Positions 18,002 to 26,769 are shown, counted from the stretch's first letter. The stretch is DNA of 64,000 nt from Anaeromonas frigoriresistens (GCF_016820655.1 NZ_WSFT01000028.1:1-64000), one strand, 5' to 3'. Program-made: numbers and translations. The notes: generated by a model from the sequence alone, not told the origin.

Positions 18002-18892
18002 ATGAATATAGATTATCTAAAGGCCTTTTACGTTACAGTAAAGGCAAATAGTATATCTAAGGCTGCACGAATAATGCATCTGACCCAACCAGGATTAAGT
18101 ATGCAAATACAATCCTTAGAAAAAGAGCTTCAAGTAAGTCTTCTAAATAGAAGTAATAGAGGAGTAGAACTTACCGAAGCTGGACAAATAGTATTTGACT
18201 ATGCTAATACTATACTTTCTCTTCAAGATAATATTGAAAGGGATTTAACAAATTTAAAAACCCATAAGAAAAAACTATTGATTGGATCCTGTAAGTCAAT
18301 AGGAGAGTATGCTCTCCCTTGCAGTGTCTATATTTATAAGCATGAAAATCCGGATATTGATATCAATCTTGAGATATCCAATACAGCTACTGTTATTGAC
18401 AATGTATTAAATAAAACTGTTAATGTGGGAATCGTCCAAGGAAAGATAGACCATAAAGACTTAGTATATGAGAAGATTACTTCAAACAAAATGCTACTAG
18501 TAACTTCTCTTCCCTTAGTTAAGGATAATATAACAATTGAAGAATTAAAAAAACTTCCATTGATATTTAGAGAAGAAGGCTCTGGTGCTAGAGAAGATAT
18601 TACTAAAGCATTATCAGAGAAAAATATATTAACAGATGATTTGAATATTATTTATGAATTAAACTCAATGGAGGCAATTAAAACATCAGTTATTTCCGCT
18701 AAGGGTATTTCCTTTATTCCAGAATTGATTATTAAAAGGGAATTAAGAGACAAAGTTTTAACAAATATAGATGTGGAAGACCTAGATATAGTCTCTGATT
18801 ACTATATCGTCTATAAAAAAAATAATAATCTTAATCCCTATGAGCAAGGTTTTGTAGATTTTTTGAAATCAAAAAAAAGAGGCTTTTGTTAA
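18002..18892 (+). CDS. LysR-family transcriptional regulator
   Basis: 296 residues. I start at the ATG at 18002 (MNIDYLKAF), preceded by AAGGTGATGA. Two in-frame ATGs upstream overlap this site and would add a non-family MKVMN extension. The winged helix-turn-helix (about 4-62; SISKAARIMHLTQPGLSMQIQSLE, given here only as a landmark by its ends S18 and E41) is typical. A C-terminal substrate-binding domain begins at about 90, with IGSCKSIGEYALP like cysteine and sulfur regulators. It is divergent from the flavoprotein/HdrB-like operon and is the likely regulator of that sulfur gene region. The effector is unknown. Confidence 0.88.
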   Translation: MNIDYLKAFYVTVKANSISKAARIMHLTQPGLSMQIQSLEKELQVSLLNRSNRGVELTEAGQIVFDYANTILSLQDNIERDLTNLKTHKKKLLIGSCKSIGEYALPCSVYIYKHENPDIDINLEISNTATVIDNVLNKTVNVGIVQGKIDHKDLVYEKITSNKMLLVTSLPLVKDNITIEELKKLPLIFREEGSGAREDITKALSEKNILTDDLNIIYELNSMEAIKTSVISAKGISFIPELIIKRELRDKVLTNIDVEDLDIVSDYYIVYKKNNNLNPYEQGFVDFLKSKKRGFC

Positions 18893-18903
18893 GCCTCTTT
18901 TTT
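18875..18903 (+). terminator. Terminator of the LysR gene
   Basis: The stem AAAAGAGGCTT / AAGCCTCTTTT overlaps the stop codon and ends in a long T run. This is a textbook intrinsic terminator. Confidence 0.85.
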
Positions 18904-18925
18904 TATTGTATAAATTTATTAGGTT

Positions 18926-18952
18926 GTCATTCTGAACGTAGTTAAGAATCTT
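18926..18952. repeat. Dispersed palindromic repeat, copy 2
   Basis: A single unit GTCATTCTGAACGTAGTTAAG continuing into AATCTTA. It lies between the LysR terminator and the convergent kinase-like gene. Confidence 0.7.
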
Positions 18953-18960
18953 AAAAAATC

Positions 18961-19968
18961 CTACCAGTACTCCTTAAGTAACCTCTCCATAAAATCTATA
19001 TCTAGATATTGTTTAATTCTTACATAAGTATCCATGTTTTTTATATCCTTTCCAGGCTTTTGATATTCTAAATAGGCATATGCACACCAGGATAATGCCC
19101 TTAAATATAGATAGGGGGTATATAGATGTACTCTTTCTTCTATATCGGGTATAGATATAGTTAGATTGTCTTTATACTCTTTATAAAAAGCCTTTTTTTC
19201 ATCTTTAGATAATATATAATTCCCCTTCCAAAGGGTAGTAGTCTCCGCTAAGAATTGAGTCAAATCCTGAGAAGGATCACTTATAACTGGCTTTTCCCAA
19301 TCAATAAGGAAACTTTCTTTTTTACCTATTATAAAATTGCTGGAATTAACTTCTGTATTATTAATTACATGACATTTATTTTCATTAAAATATTTATCTC
19401 TATCTTTATTATCCTCAGCCCAATACAAGAATTCTTTAAAAAACTTTTTATTTTTTTTATTAATTATAGGAGAGGTTAAATAATCCTTTAAAAGGTTTTT
19501 ACCTTCTAATATTCTATCTCCACAAATATTACTTTCTACTATAAATTTAGAAGTATCCATATTTTTCAAATCTAAGGAATGAATCTTTGCAAATACTTTA
19601 CTAGCTTTCATTAAATCTTTTTGATAAATTAAAGGTTCTCCTTCTAAATATTCCATTATTAAAATTCCATATTCTAATTGGGATTTACTAGAATCCACAT
19701 AATATACTTTAGGGGTAACCTTTGATACTTCCAATGTCTTTAATGCATTAAACTCATATTCAATTTGATTATCTACATTGATTTGGCTTCCAGTGTTTAC
19801 TCTAAAGACATATTTGTTAGTACCATCTTCAATAGTAAAGTTTATATTATATTCTCCTTGAGCTAAAAAACTTACTATTAATCGATTTTTATTAAGAATT
19901 ATATTTACATCATTATTTAATACATATGTCTTTATCCTAGCCTCTAATACTTGTGCCAAGCTCATCAT
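18961..19968 (-). CDS. APH/choline-kinase-fold protein with altered catalytic loop
   Basis: 335 residues, last gene of the ten-gene operon that starts at 26769. The N-lobe has a nucleotide-binding-like strand (YVFRVNTGSQ) and IMEYLEGEPL at the hinge, as in aminoglycoside or choline phosphotransferases. The metal-binding motif LIDWEKP and the following D-P-S-Q-D-L are intact. The Brenner catalytic loop HxDxxxxN reads NTEVNSSN instead, so His is replaced by Asn and the catalytic Asp by Glu. It may be a slow kinase, a different transferase or a pseudokinase. It overlaps the preceding gene by 32 bases, implying coupled translation. An antibiotic-resistance role is unlikely in this context. Confidence 0.7.
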   Translation of the reverse strand: MMSLAQVLEARIKTYVLNNDVNIILNKNRLIVSFLAQGEYNINFTIEDGTNKYVFRVNTGSQINVDNQIEYEFNALKTLEVSKVTPKVYYVDSSKSQLEYGILIMEYLEGEPLIYQKDLMKASKVFAKIHSLDLKNMDTSKFIVESNICGDRILEGKNLLKDYLTSPIINKKNKKFFKEFLYWAEDNKDRDKYFNENKCHVINNTEVNSSNFIIGKKESFLIDWEKPVISDPSQDLTQFLAETTTLWKGNYILSKDEKKAFYKEYKDNLTISIPDIEERVHLYTPYLYLRALSWCAYAYLEYQKPGKDIKNMDTYVRIKQYLDIDFMERLLKEYW

Positions 19969-20644
19969 ACCAACTCCAGATATTATTAATATAGTTTATC
20001 GTATTTCTAAGATAAGACTTCCCGAACTTTCCCATTTCAAGTTGTTCTTTAAAATCTATCAGATCTTCTTTAGTATCAATATCCCTATATTTATCTCCTA
20101 ATGCCACCATTGATTCACAGGAATTTAATATATCCATAGTTCCTTCTAATACTGTTTTATTTCCCCATTTAAGTTTACCATCAAATATTTTATTATTCAT
20201 TTCTTTCATTCCAATTAAATAATATCCCCCATCAAATGTAGGTCCTATTACACAGTCCTTTTCTTCCAACTTATTAAATGCATCTAGTATGGATTCTTCA
20301 GAGATTTGAGGTATGTCTGCTCCCATAAGACAGGTACAGTCATAGCCTTTATCTAAAACATCATCTATAGCATTTCTCATTTTATCCCCTAGGGTCTCTC
20401 CCCTTTGGGGAAATACTCTTATATGCTTTGGAATAATACCCTCAATTATATGAAAGGAGTCCTCTGGAGTGTATGTTAAATATATATCAATTGAATCCTT
20501 TAATTTATCAAATAATAAAAATAAGTCCATTAAAAATGCTCTATGAAGAGCTGCACATTCATCAGCTGATAATATACTCATTAGTCTAGTCTTAGTTTTT
20601 CCTGGAATAGGTATCCTAGTCATCAATATCAAAGCTTTTATCAT
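19937..20644 (-). CDS. DUF2064 / TIGR04282-type glycosyltransferase-like protein
   Basis: 235 residues with a nucleotidyltransferase/GT-A-like fold. Landmarks are the N-terminal PIPGKTKTRL, the acidic MGADIPQIS and GPTFDGGYYLIG, all hallmarks of the DUF2064 family. In other organisms the family is paired with TIGR04283 glycosyltransferases and was named for arsenosugar clusters. No ArsM- or ArsS-like gene is seen in this window, so the acceptor here is unknown. Its ATG overlaps the stop of the upstream gene (TAATG), so translation is coupled. Confidence 0.82.
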   Translation of the reverse strand: MIKALILMTRIPIPGKTKTRLMSILSADECAALHRAFLMDLFLLFDKLKDSIDIYLTYTPEDSFHIIEGIIPKHIRVFPQRGETLGDKMRNAIDDVLDKGYDCTCLMGADIPQISEESILDAFNKLEEKDCVIGPTFDGGYYLIGMKEMNNKIFDGKLKWGNKTVLEGTMDILNSCESMVALGDKYRDIDTKEDLIDFKEQLEMGKFGKSYLRNTINYINNIWSWYDELGTSIRG

Positions 20645-21318
20645 TACCTTGCCTCCCTATACATCTTTTCTAATTTTTCATCTGCTACTCCTAATATATA
20701 TAACATTTTAAGTTTATGCATGAATAGATGTACTTTTAATTTTCCACCTTTATTGAATCGTCTTGCCGATGTTCCTAAAGGGATATCTATTAACTTCATA
20801 TTAGTTTCTTTTGATATTCTTTTAGATAATTCCCAATCCTCCATTAATGCCATTTCTTTAAATCCATCTAGTTTATTAAACAAATCCTTTGTTATAAACA
20901 TACCTTGATCTCCAAAATACACTTTTAAATATTTAGCCCTCAAGTTTGAAGTATAGGATACATATTTCATAAAAAAGGAATTATCATCATAAAAATAAAG
21001 AGAAAATCCTCCACCCTTATATCCTTCTTTTATAGCTTTATTAATTTCTTCTAAGGACTGTTCTCCTGGTAAAGAGTCAGAGTGTACGAACCATAATATA
21101 TCACCCTTTGCTTTTTGAGCTCCAGCATTCATTTGTTTAGCTCGACCTTTAGGACTTTCTATGACTGTAGCTAGTTCTAAAGCCATATCTACTGTTTTAT
21201 CACTGCTACCTCCATCCACTATAATAATCTCTTTTTCTCCCTGTAGATTATTAAGCTTGTCTATAGTTTTTCCAATAGTTTTTTCTTCATTTAATACCGG
21301 AACAATGATAGATATCAC
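20644..21318 (-). CDS. Family 2 glycosyltransferase, TIGR04283 type
   Basis: 224 residues, started at the GTG at 21318 after AAAGGGGTG. The GT2 fold shows the N-terminal ISIIVPVLNEEKTIG, the IIVDGGSSD nucleotide-binding turn and the HSDS metal site. It keeps the short length and the C-terminal arginine-rich RRFNKGG of TIGR04283 proteins. It is coupled to the DUF2064 gene by a TAATG overlap. The two may transfer sugar to a small molecule handled by the adjacent ABC importer; this is inferred from linkage only. Confidence 0.82.
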   Translation of the reverse strand: MISIIVPVLNEEKTIGKTIDKLNNLQGEKEIIIVDGGSSDKTVDMALELATVIESPKGRAKQMNAGAQKAKGDILWFVHSDSLPGEQSLEEINKAIKEGYKGGGFSLYFYDDNSFFMKYVSYTSNLRAKYLKVYFGDQGMFITKDLFNKLDGFKEMALMEDWELSKRISKETNMKLIDIPLGTSARRFNKGGKLKVHLFMHKLKMLYILGVADEKLEKMYREAR

Positions 21319-21331
21319 CTAATCACCCCTT

Positions 21332-22348
21332 TTAAAAAAATACTCCATTATTGAAATCCATATGAATAAATATCTTCTCATTTAATCTATATACTTTATC
21401 ACTATTAGAAATAACTCTAATTTGTTTATTTTTAATTTTTATTTTATAATATATTCTATCTCCAGCATATCTTACTTCAGTGATGGTGCCTTCTAACCCT
21501 TCATTAGAGCTATTGTCTAAATAAATGTCCTCGGGATTTATCATTGCTATTACTTCTTTTTGTTCTCTATTATCTATATTAAAAAGACCTATCTCTGTCT
21601 CAAACTTTCCTTCTTTAATATTTCCTTTTATATAATTCCTATTTCCAAGAAAATTTGCAACCTCTATAGATTTAGGATGCTTATATATCTCTGAGGGTTC
21701 ATCTATCTGTTTTATTTCACCATTTAACATAACTGCTATTCTATCAGAAATCATCAAGGCTTCCTCTTTATCATGAGTTACTAAAATTGTAGTAATATTT
21801 AATTTCCTTTGTAAATTAGATATAAATTCTCTCATTTCATCCCTTAATCCAGTATCTAAATTAGAAAAGGGTTCATCTAATAATAATACCTTAGGGTCTA
21901 CCGCTAATGCTCTTGCTATAGCAACCCTTTGTTTTTGTCCCCCTGAAAGTTCATCAGGGTATCGATCTCCCAATCCTTCTAGTTTAACTAATTTTAATAA
22001 TTCATCTACTTTTTCTTTTATAATATTTTTATTCTTTTTTGCCATTTTCAAGCCAAATCCTATATTTTCAGCTACAGTCATATGAGGAAATAAAAGATAA
22101 TCTTGAAAAACTATTACTGCTCCTCTTTTTTCTACCGGTACCTTTGATACATCCTTATCCCCTATAAGTAACTGACCTTTATCATTTTTCAATAATCCTG
22201 CTATAATTTTAAGGGTAGTAGTTTTCCCACAGCCTGATGGACCGAGTAAGGATATTCTCTCTCCCTCTTCAACCTTAAGAGATATATTATTTAATATGGT
22301 TTTTCCATCAAAGGATTTATTTATATTTTTCAGTTCTATTTGTGACAT
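21332..22348 (-). CDS. ABC transporter ATPase, YnjD-like
   Basis: A 338-residue ATP-binding subunit with Walker A GPSGCGKT (about 36-43), signature LSGGQKQR, Walker B VLLLDEPFSNLD and the switch histidine in VTHDKEEA. A C-terminal TOBE-like extension (about 240-338) makes it longer than E. coli YnjD. AAGGAG precedes the ATG. It powers the importer formed with the two permeases (22368-24039) and the YnjB-like binding protein (24042-25280), in one gap-free operon. Confidence 0.9.
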   Translation of the reverse strand: MSQIELKNINKSFDGKTILNNISLKVEEGERISLLGPSGCGKTTTLKIIAGLLKNDKGQLLIGDKDVSKVPVEKRGAVIVFQDYLLFPHMTVAENIGFGLKMAKKNKNIIKEKVDELLKLVKLEGLGDRYPDELSGGQKQRVAIARALAVDPKVLLLDEPFSNLDTGLRDEMREFISNLQRKLNITTILVTHDKEEALMISDRIAVMLNGEIKQIDEPSEIYKHPKSIEVANFLGNRNYIKGNIKEGKFETEIGLFNIDNREQKEVIAMINPEDIYLDNSSNEGLEGTITEVRYAGDRIYYKIKIKNKQIRVISNSDKVYRLNEKIFIHMDFNNGVFF

Positions 22349-22367
22349 ACGATCTTCTCCTTAGCTA

Positions 22368-23168
22368 TTAGACGAATAAGTCTGTCTCTCGTTTATATTT
22401 CTTCTTTATTGATTTCTCCATTATTAATAGTATCATTAATGTTGTTAAACTAAAAACAATACTGTAGGCTGATGCCATCATCCTATCTCCACTTTGGATA
22501 TATGGGAACATTACTAAGGATAATGTCTTTACTTTTCCTCCTCCAATTAAAAATGTTAAAAAGTATTGACTGAAGGATACAATGAACACCATGGATGCAG
22601 CTGATATGACTCCAGGAGTTATCATAGGTAATGTAATATGAAAAAAGGTCTGCAGAGAACTGGCCCCCAAAACTTTTGCTTGAATCTCCATTTTTTCTCC
22701 TATACCTTCAAACACACTGGTTATTATCCTAACTCCATAAGGTATACATGGGATTAAATGAACTAAAACTACTCCTAAAAATGTATTAGCTAAACCCATC
22801 TTTATAAAGGATACATGAATACCCATGGCTACTGCTACTGGTGGTACTATTATCGGTGCTAATACTAATATCTTAAATAATTTCTTTAAAGGAAAATCAT
22901 ATACTCCCAAGGCTTTTGATGCCGGTATGCTTATTATTATTGTTATTAATGTCACTGTAGCAGATAATATTATACTGTAGATTAATACTCCTAAGGTCCC
23001 GGTTCTAAAGCTAAATATATGTTTATATGCCCTTATTCCTAAATCCTTTGGTAACATGTTAGGCCAGGGCCAAGAATTACTAAAACTCCATATCACTAAA
23101 ACAAATAAGGGAACTAAAAGAAAAAATAGTAGTAAATATAGTATTATCTTAGATATTTTAAAATTCAT
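22368..23168 (-). CDS. ABC transporter permease, YnjC C-terminal-half type
   Basis: 266 residues with six hydrophobic segments. The binding-protein-dependent permease EAA loop is visible as KVLGASSLQTFFHITLPMIT (about 165-184). It pairs with the gene at 23173-24039, only 4 bases upstream. In E. coli YnjC these two halves are one polypeptide; here they are separate genes, the likely ancestral state. Confidence 0.87.
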   Translation of the reverse strand: MNFKISKIILYLLLFFLLVPLFVLVIWSFSNSWPWPNMLPKDLGIRAYKHIFSFRTGTLGVLIYSIILSATVTLITIIISIPASKALGVYDFPLKKLFKILVLAPIIVPPVAVAMGIHVSFIKMGLANTFLGVVLVHLIPCIPYGVRIITSVFEGIGEKMEIQAKVLGASSLQTFFHITLPMITPGVISAASMVFIVSFSQYFLTFLIGGGKVKTLSLVMFPYIQSGDRMMASAYSIVFSLTTLMILLIMEKSIKKKYKRETDLFV

Positions 23169-23172
23169 CTTA

Positions 23173-24039
23173 TCACCTACTGTATCTATTTATAAGGTTA
23201 AACACCTTATAGTATATTAATATGAACATTACTGAAAAAAAAGTAAGTATCATATTTATTACCATAGCATAAGGTCTATTTGTTAAATCAGGATTATTAT
23301 ACTCAATAAATGCTTTTACAGGTAATGCCTTTGGACTAGTAGGTCCTAATAGATAGGGAGCCTCAAAAGCACCAAAAGAAAAAGCAAATACTATTATAAA
23401 TGAAGATATTATGGAAGGCATCATCAAAGGTAATAAAATATGAAAAAACACTTGTTTTTTATCGGACCCTAAATTCAATGCAACATCCCTTAATTTATCA
23501 TTTATGTTTTTAAGAACTGTATATACTACCATTGCAATGAAGGGAATCTCCTTCCATATATAAGAAAAAATAATTCCCCAACCATTTTTATCAAATACTA
23601 ATGCGGGAAATTGTGATTGCTCATTTATAATTCCTAAAAAGTTTAATATTCTTGGTAAGACCCCACTTTGAGCCAGTATATTAAAAACTAATAAACTGGC
23701 CACAGTATGAGGAACTATTATAGGTATCCTATATATTATCTCTTCTATTCCTTTTTTATGTTTATTTATAAGTAGTAAGTATGCTAAAATTACCCCTACC
23801 ACCACTGCTATAACTGAAGATACAATAGAAATATAAAAACTAAAACCAAAGGAGGATAGGAAGCCCTTATCTATTAATACTTCTTTATAGTATCTTAATG
23901 TAAATTCAGTCATACCTATTGCTTCAAATCTTCCCAAACTTTGCATAAAACCCATTATAAGACCAGAGGCAAATATACCAAATATTATCGTCATTATAGG
24001 TAATAGCAAAATATATGGTTTAATTTTATCTTTTATCAC
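23173..24039 (-). CDS. ABC transporter permease, YnjC N-terminal-half type
   Basis: 288 residues, GTG start at 24039 (GGTGAG upstream overlaps the end of the binding-protein gene). Six hydrophobic segments and the EAA loop ALNLGSDKKQVFFHILLPLM (about 188-207) mark it as the second permease of the YnjB-C-D type importer. Spacing of 2 bases from the binding-protein stop indicates coupled translation. Confidence 0.87.
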   Translation of the reverse strand: MIKDKIKPYILLLPIMTIIFGIFASGLIMGFMQSLGRFEAIGMTEFTLRYYKEVLIDKGFLSSFGFSFYISIVSSVIAVVVGVILAYLLLINKHKKGIEEIIYRIPIIVPHTVASLLVFNILAQSGVLPRILNFLGIINEQSQFPALVFDKNGWGIIFSYIWKEIPFIAMVVYTVLKNINDKLRDVALNLGSDKKQVFFHILLPLMMPSIISSFIIVFAFSFGAFEAPYLLGPTSPKALPVKAFIEYNNPDLTNRPYAMVINMILTFFSVMFILIYYKVFNLINRYSR

Positions 24040-24041
24040 TT

Positions 24042-25280
24042 CTACTCACCTTCTGTTGGAATGTTTTCTAGCCATATCTCCTCAATTATAGGAACTAAAT
24101 CTGCAGGTAATTCAGGAATTCTATTAGTTAATAATTCTTCTTGAGGAAGAGTTGCTTCCCCTAAATCTATTTCTTCAAATAATGCTTTTTCTTCTTCACT
24201 AAGCTTTGAGTTATCTATTACTGGTAGGTCTCCCCAATTCTTAGGATCATATTTAGATGCTTGAGCTTCTATACTTAATATCTCATTTATTAACACTAAT
24301 GCCCCTGGATTATTGGGACTATTAAAAGGTATTGAAAGGAAATGGGTATTTCCAATAGTACCATTTTCAAATAAAAATGTTCTAGTACTTTCTGGAAATT
24401 CTCCTGTTCTAACCTTAGCTTCGGCACTATTAGGATTATATGTCATATCCATAACAACTTCTCCATCTGCATACATATTGTCTAATTGAGCTATAGTTGC
24501 TGGATATGTCTTTCCTTCTCTCCATAAATAAGGCTTTAATTCTTGTAAATATCCTATTGCTGGCATTATTTTTTCTTTTACTTGTTCTTTATTTGGTTCT
24601 AAATCTTTAACATTTTCGTATCCTACAATATCATAAATAATATTTCTTACAAAGGCACTACCAGTAAAATCTGGCGGGGCAGGGTATGTGAACTTACCCT
24701 TATTACTTTTTGCAAATTCCATTAATTCCTTATGATTAACTGGATACTTATCTACTCTAGCTTCATCATATATCATAACAAATTGAGCTTTACCGAAAGG
24801 TGCTTCCATTCCATCTACCTCATGTCCAAAATCCTTTTTAACTTCTTCAGAGTCTACATCAAGATTTTTCTCAAAATTAGGTAATACATCAGTAAAGGTA
24901 CCCATTAATAAGTCACTTTTCTTTGCAGTGGAAAAGTTTTCCCCGTTAATCCATACTACATCAATACTTCCTTCAGAATCTAATTGCTTTTCTGATAACA
25001 TTTTATTCAAAATATCTTCTATATTCATAGGAACTCTATTTACTTTTATATCATACTTTTCCTTCATAGTATCTGCAAGAAATCCATCTATCCATTCATT
25101 TGTCTGCTGACTTCCACCCCAACCATAAAAGCTAACTTCAGTTCCTTTTGCTTCTTTAACAATTTCTTTCCAATCCTTATCTAATACATTTCCTTCTTCA
25201 TTAGTTTCTCCATTGCCTCCACAGGCTACTAGTGAAATAGCTAGAGTCAGTATAATTAATATACTCAATACCTTTCTCAT
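24042..25280 (-). CDS. YnjB-like substrate-binding lipoprotein
   Basis: 412 residues with a lipoprotein signal peptide and lipobox LVAC (Cys20). The mature start (KDWKEIVKEAKG, then YGWGGSQQTNEWID) lines up with E. coli YnjB, an uncharacterised extracellular solute-binding protein (family 1 type). AGGAGG precedes the ATG. The ligand is unknown. Position between the TusA/YeeE sulfur genes and the rest of the transporter suggests a sulfur- or selenium-containing or glycosylated small molecule, but this is inference. Confidence 0.85.
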   Translation of the reverse strand: MRKVLSILIILTLAISLVACGGNGETNEEGNVLDKDWKEIVKEAKGTEVSFYGWGGSQQTNEWIDGFLADTMKEKYDIKVNRVPMNIEDILNKMLSEKQLDSEGSIDVVWINGENFSTAKKSDLLMGTFTDVLPNFEKNLDVDSEEVKKDFGHEVDGMEAPFGKAQFVMIYDEARVDKYPVNHKELMEFAKSNKGKFTYPAPPDFTGSAFVRNIIYDIVGYENVKDLEPNKEQVKEKIMPAIGYLQELKPYLWREGKTYPATIAQLDNMYADGEVVMDMTYNPNSAEAKVRTGEFPESTRTFLFENGTIGNTHFLSIPFNSPNNPGALVLINEILSIEAQASKYDPKNWGDLPVIDNSKLSEEEKALFEEIDLGEATLPQEELLTNRIPELPADLVPIIEEIWLENIPTEGE

Positions 25281-25294
25281 CTATATCTCTCCTC

Positions 25295-25813
25295 CTACAA
25301 AATAAATTTGATTAATATTTTAGATCCAATATAAGCCCCTACAAACATGAATATCCCAAATACCCATCCATGTAATGAAAGACTTGGTATAGCACTAAAA
25401 AAAGCACCTAGATTACATCCAAAGGCTATTCTTGTACCATATCCCATCAATATTCCTCCAAAAAGTCCAAAAAACAATTGTTTTTTACTTTTTACCTTTT
25501 TAACTTTAAATTCTGATGCTAATAATATTGAAAATAGTGAACCTATTATTGCAGCTATAATAATCACTGTATAAAAATTATTTATTAAACTTTCATTATT
25601 CCTAAATACATCATCAAATTGTGAAAAATAATACCAACTGTCTAAATCTACACCTATCTTATCTAGAATATATGATCCCCAATACAAAAATCCTGTAGAC
25701 ATTCTCATGGATTTTCCAACAAATAAAAGCAAAAAAATATTTAAAATTCCTAGTATTATTCCTCCTATCCAATAGGGCCATGGTTTTTTATAGATTTTTT
25801 CTAAATTCTTCAC
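25295..25813 (-). CDS. YeeE/YedE-family membrane protein, C-terminal-half type
   Basis: 172 residues. The GTG at 25813 is chosen because AGGAGGG ends 5-6 bases before it; the longer frame would start on the Shine-Dalgarno. Four hydrophobic segments include the family signature GTRIAFGCNLGAFFSAIPSL (about 120-139), where the cysteine corresponds to a conserved pore cysteine of thiosulfate importer TsuA/YeeE. The full-length fold is split into two genes, the other half being 26080-26769, with tusA between them. Confidence 0.83.
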   Translation of the reverse strand: MKNLEKIYKKPWPYWIGGIILGILNIFLLLFVGKSMRMSTGFLYWGSYILDKIGVDLDSWYYFSQFDDVFRNNESLINNFYTVIIIAAIIGSLFSILLASEFKVKKVKSKKQLFFGLFGGILMGYGTRIAFGCNLGAFFSAIPSLSLHGWVFGIFMFVGAYIGSKILIKFIL

Positions 25814-25831
25814 ATTAACCCTCCTCAAAAA

Positions 25832-26056
25832 CTATTCTTTCTCAATATAAATCTCCCATTCTCCTTCTGCTACTTCTATATAATCTACCTCATATCCTTG
25901 TTTATTAGCCCATTCTAATACATTTGTTATAGAACAGGTATGATCTGTCTCCATTATGAGTACATCTCCCTTTTTCATTTTCTTTAGCTCCTTATGGGCC
26001 TTTAATAATGGAATAGGACATGCTTCATACATACAATCTAATTTTACTTCAGCCAT
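25832..26056 (-). CDS. TusA/SirA-family sulfur carrier
   Basis: 74 residues, start after AGGAGGAAG. The active motif CPIPLL (Cys13 in EACPIP) is the TusA persulfide site, and LDC at the front plus METDHTCSITNVLEW are typical. TusA proteins accept persulfide sulfur, and TusA-like proteins (TsuB/YeeD) accompany YeeE-type thiosulfate importers. It lies between the two half-size YeeE genes, so it probably receives sulfur directly as it enters the cell. Confidence 0.9.
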   Translation of the reverse strand: MAEVKLDCMYEACPIPLLKAHKELKKMKKGDVLIMETDHTCSITNVLEWANKQGYEVDYIEVAEGEWEIYIEKE

Positions 26057-26079
26057 TTTTCTTCCTCCTAGTCGATAAC

Positions 26080-26769
26080 CTATAACATAATATTATTCTT
26101 TTTATGATACCAGTCTGCTAATATATATAGTCCTACTAAGGCTATTATTTGTAATATAGTCGCCAAAGGTAACCCTACAAAACTAGGCAAATATATCTCC
26201 TTTGTATCCTTTATTACATTTAAATCCCAAAATTTAAAGCTGCTTGCTCCTAAAATAGTTCCTATAATTATTCCTACCATTACTACTATTTGAAGGATAA
26301 ATCCCTCACCTATTCTCATAACAGTACCACTTACACATCCTCCAGCTATAACCATACCTATCCCAAAAATAACTGCTCCAACAGCAGTATGGATACCCAC
26401 AGGATATATGTTTCCCGGAACATTAGCTATTACAATTTCTTTACCTCCTATGGCAAAGTATTGAATAAAGGCAAATCCAATAGTGGATATAATAAGTCCT
26501 AGTATTATAGCTTTTAGTATGCTTGTACTACCTACTAATACAGGATCTCTAAACCCAGCTGTAAAACAAAACCTTGTCCTTTGAAGAGTTATCCCTATAA
26601 GTAGTCCAATAATCCATACGGATGTATATTGATAATCTGTATATATAAATGTTAATAAAAGTATCATCCATAATGCTAATACTAATAAAGCATAGGTTTT
26701 CTGATCTTTCTTTTTTCTTATTTCTATTTGTCTTCTTTTCTTCAATTCTTCTATTTTTTTAGAAGACAT
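26080..26769 (-). CDS. YeeE/YedE-family membrane protein, N-terminal-half type
   Basis: 229 residues, first gene of the ten-gene leftward operon, start after TTGGAGG. A charged cytoplasmic N-terminus (about 1-25) is followed by five to six hydrophobic segments. Conserved motifs are RTRFCFTAGFRD (about 64-75) and AGGCVSGTVMR (about 142-152). Their cysteines are those proposed to relay thiosulfate in TsuA-type channels. Only half of the usual YeeE is present in this gene. Confidence 0.85.
   Translation of the reverse strand: MSSKKIEELKKRRQIEIRKKKDQKTYALLVLALWMILLLTFIYTDYQYTSVWIIGLLIGITLQRTRFCFTAGFRDPVLVGSTSILKAIILGLIISTIGFAFIQYFAIGGKEIVIANVPGNIYPVGIHTAVGAVIFGIGMVIAGGCVSGTVMRIGEGFILQIVVMVGIIIGTILGASSFKFWDLNVIKDTKEIYLPSFVGLPLATILQIIALVGLYILADWYHKKNNIML

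Noticed and set aside
18961-19968. Aminoglycoside resistance gene
   Set aside because: The fold fits, but the catalytic loop is altered and the gene is the last member of a metabolic operon.
19937-21318. Arsenosugar biosynthesis suggested by the TIGR04282/TIGR04283 pair
   Set aside because: No arsenic methyltransferase, radical SAM ArsS or ars regulator is visible in the window; the pair also occurs widely with sulfur and TVP38 genes.
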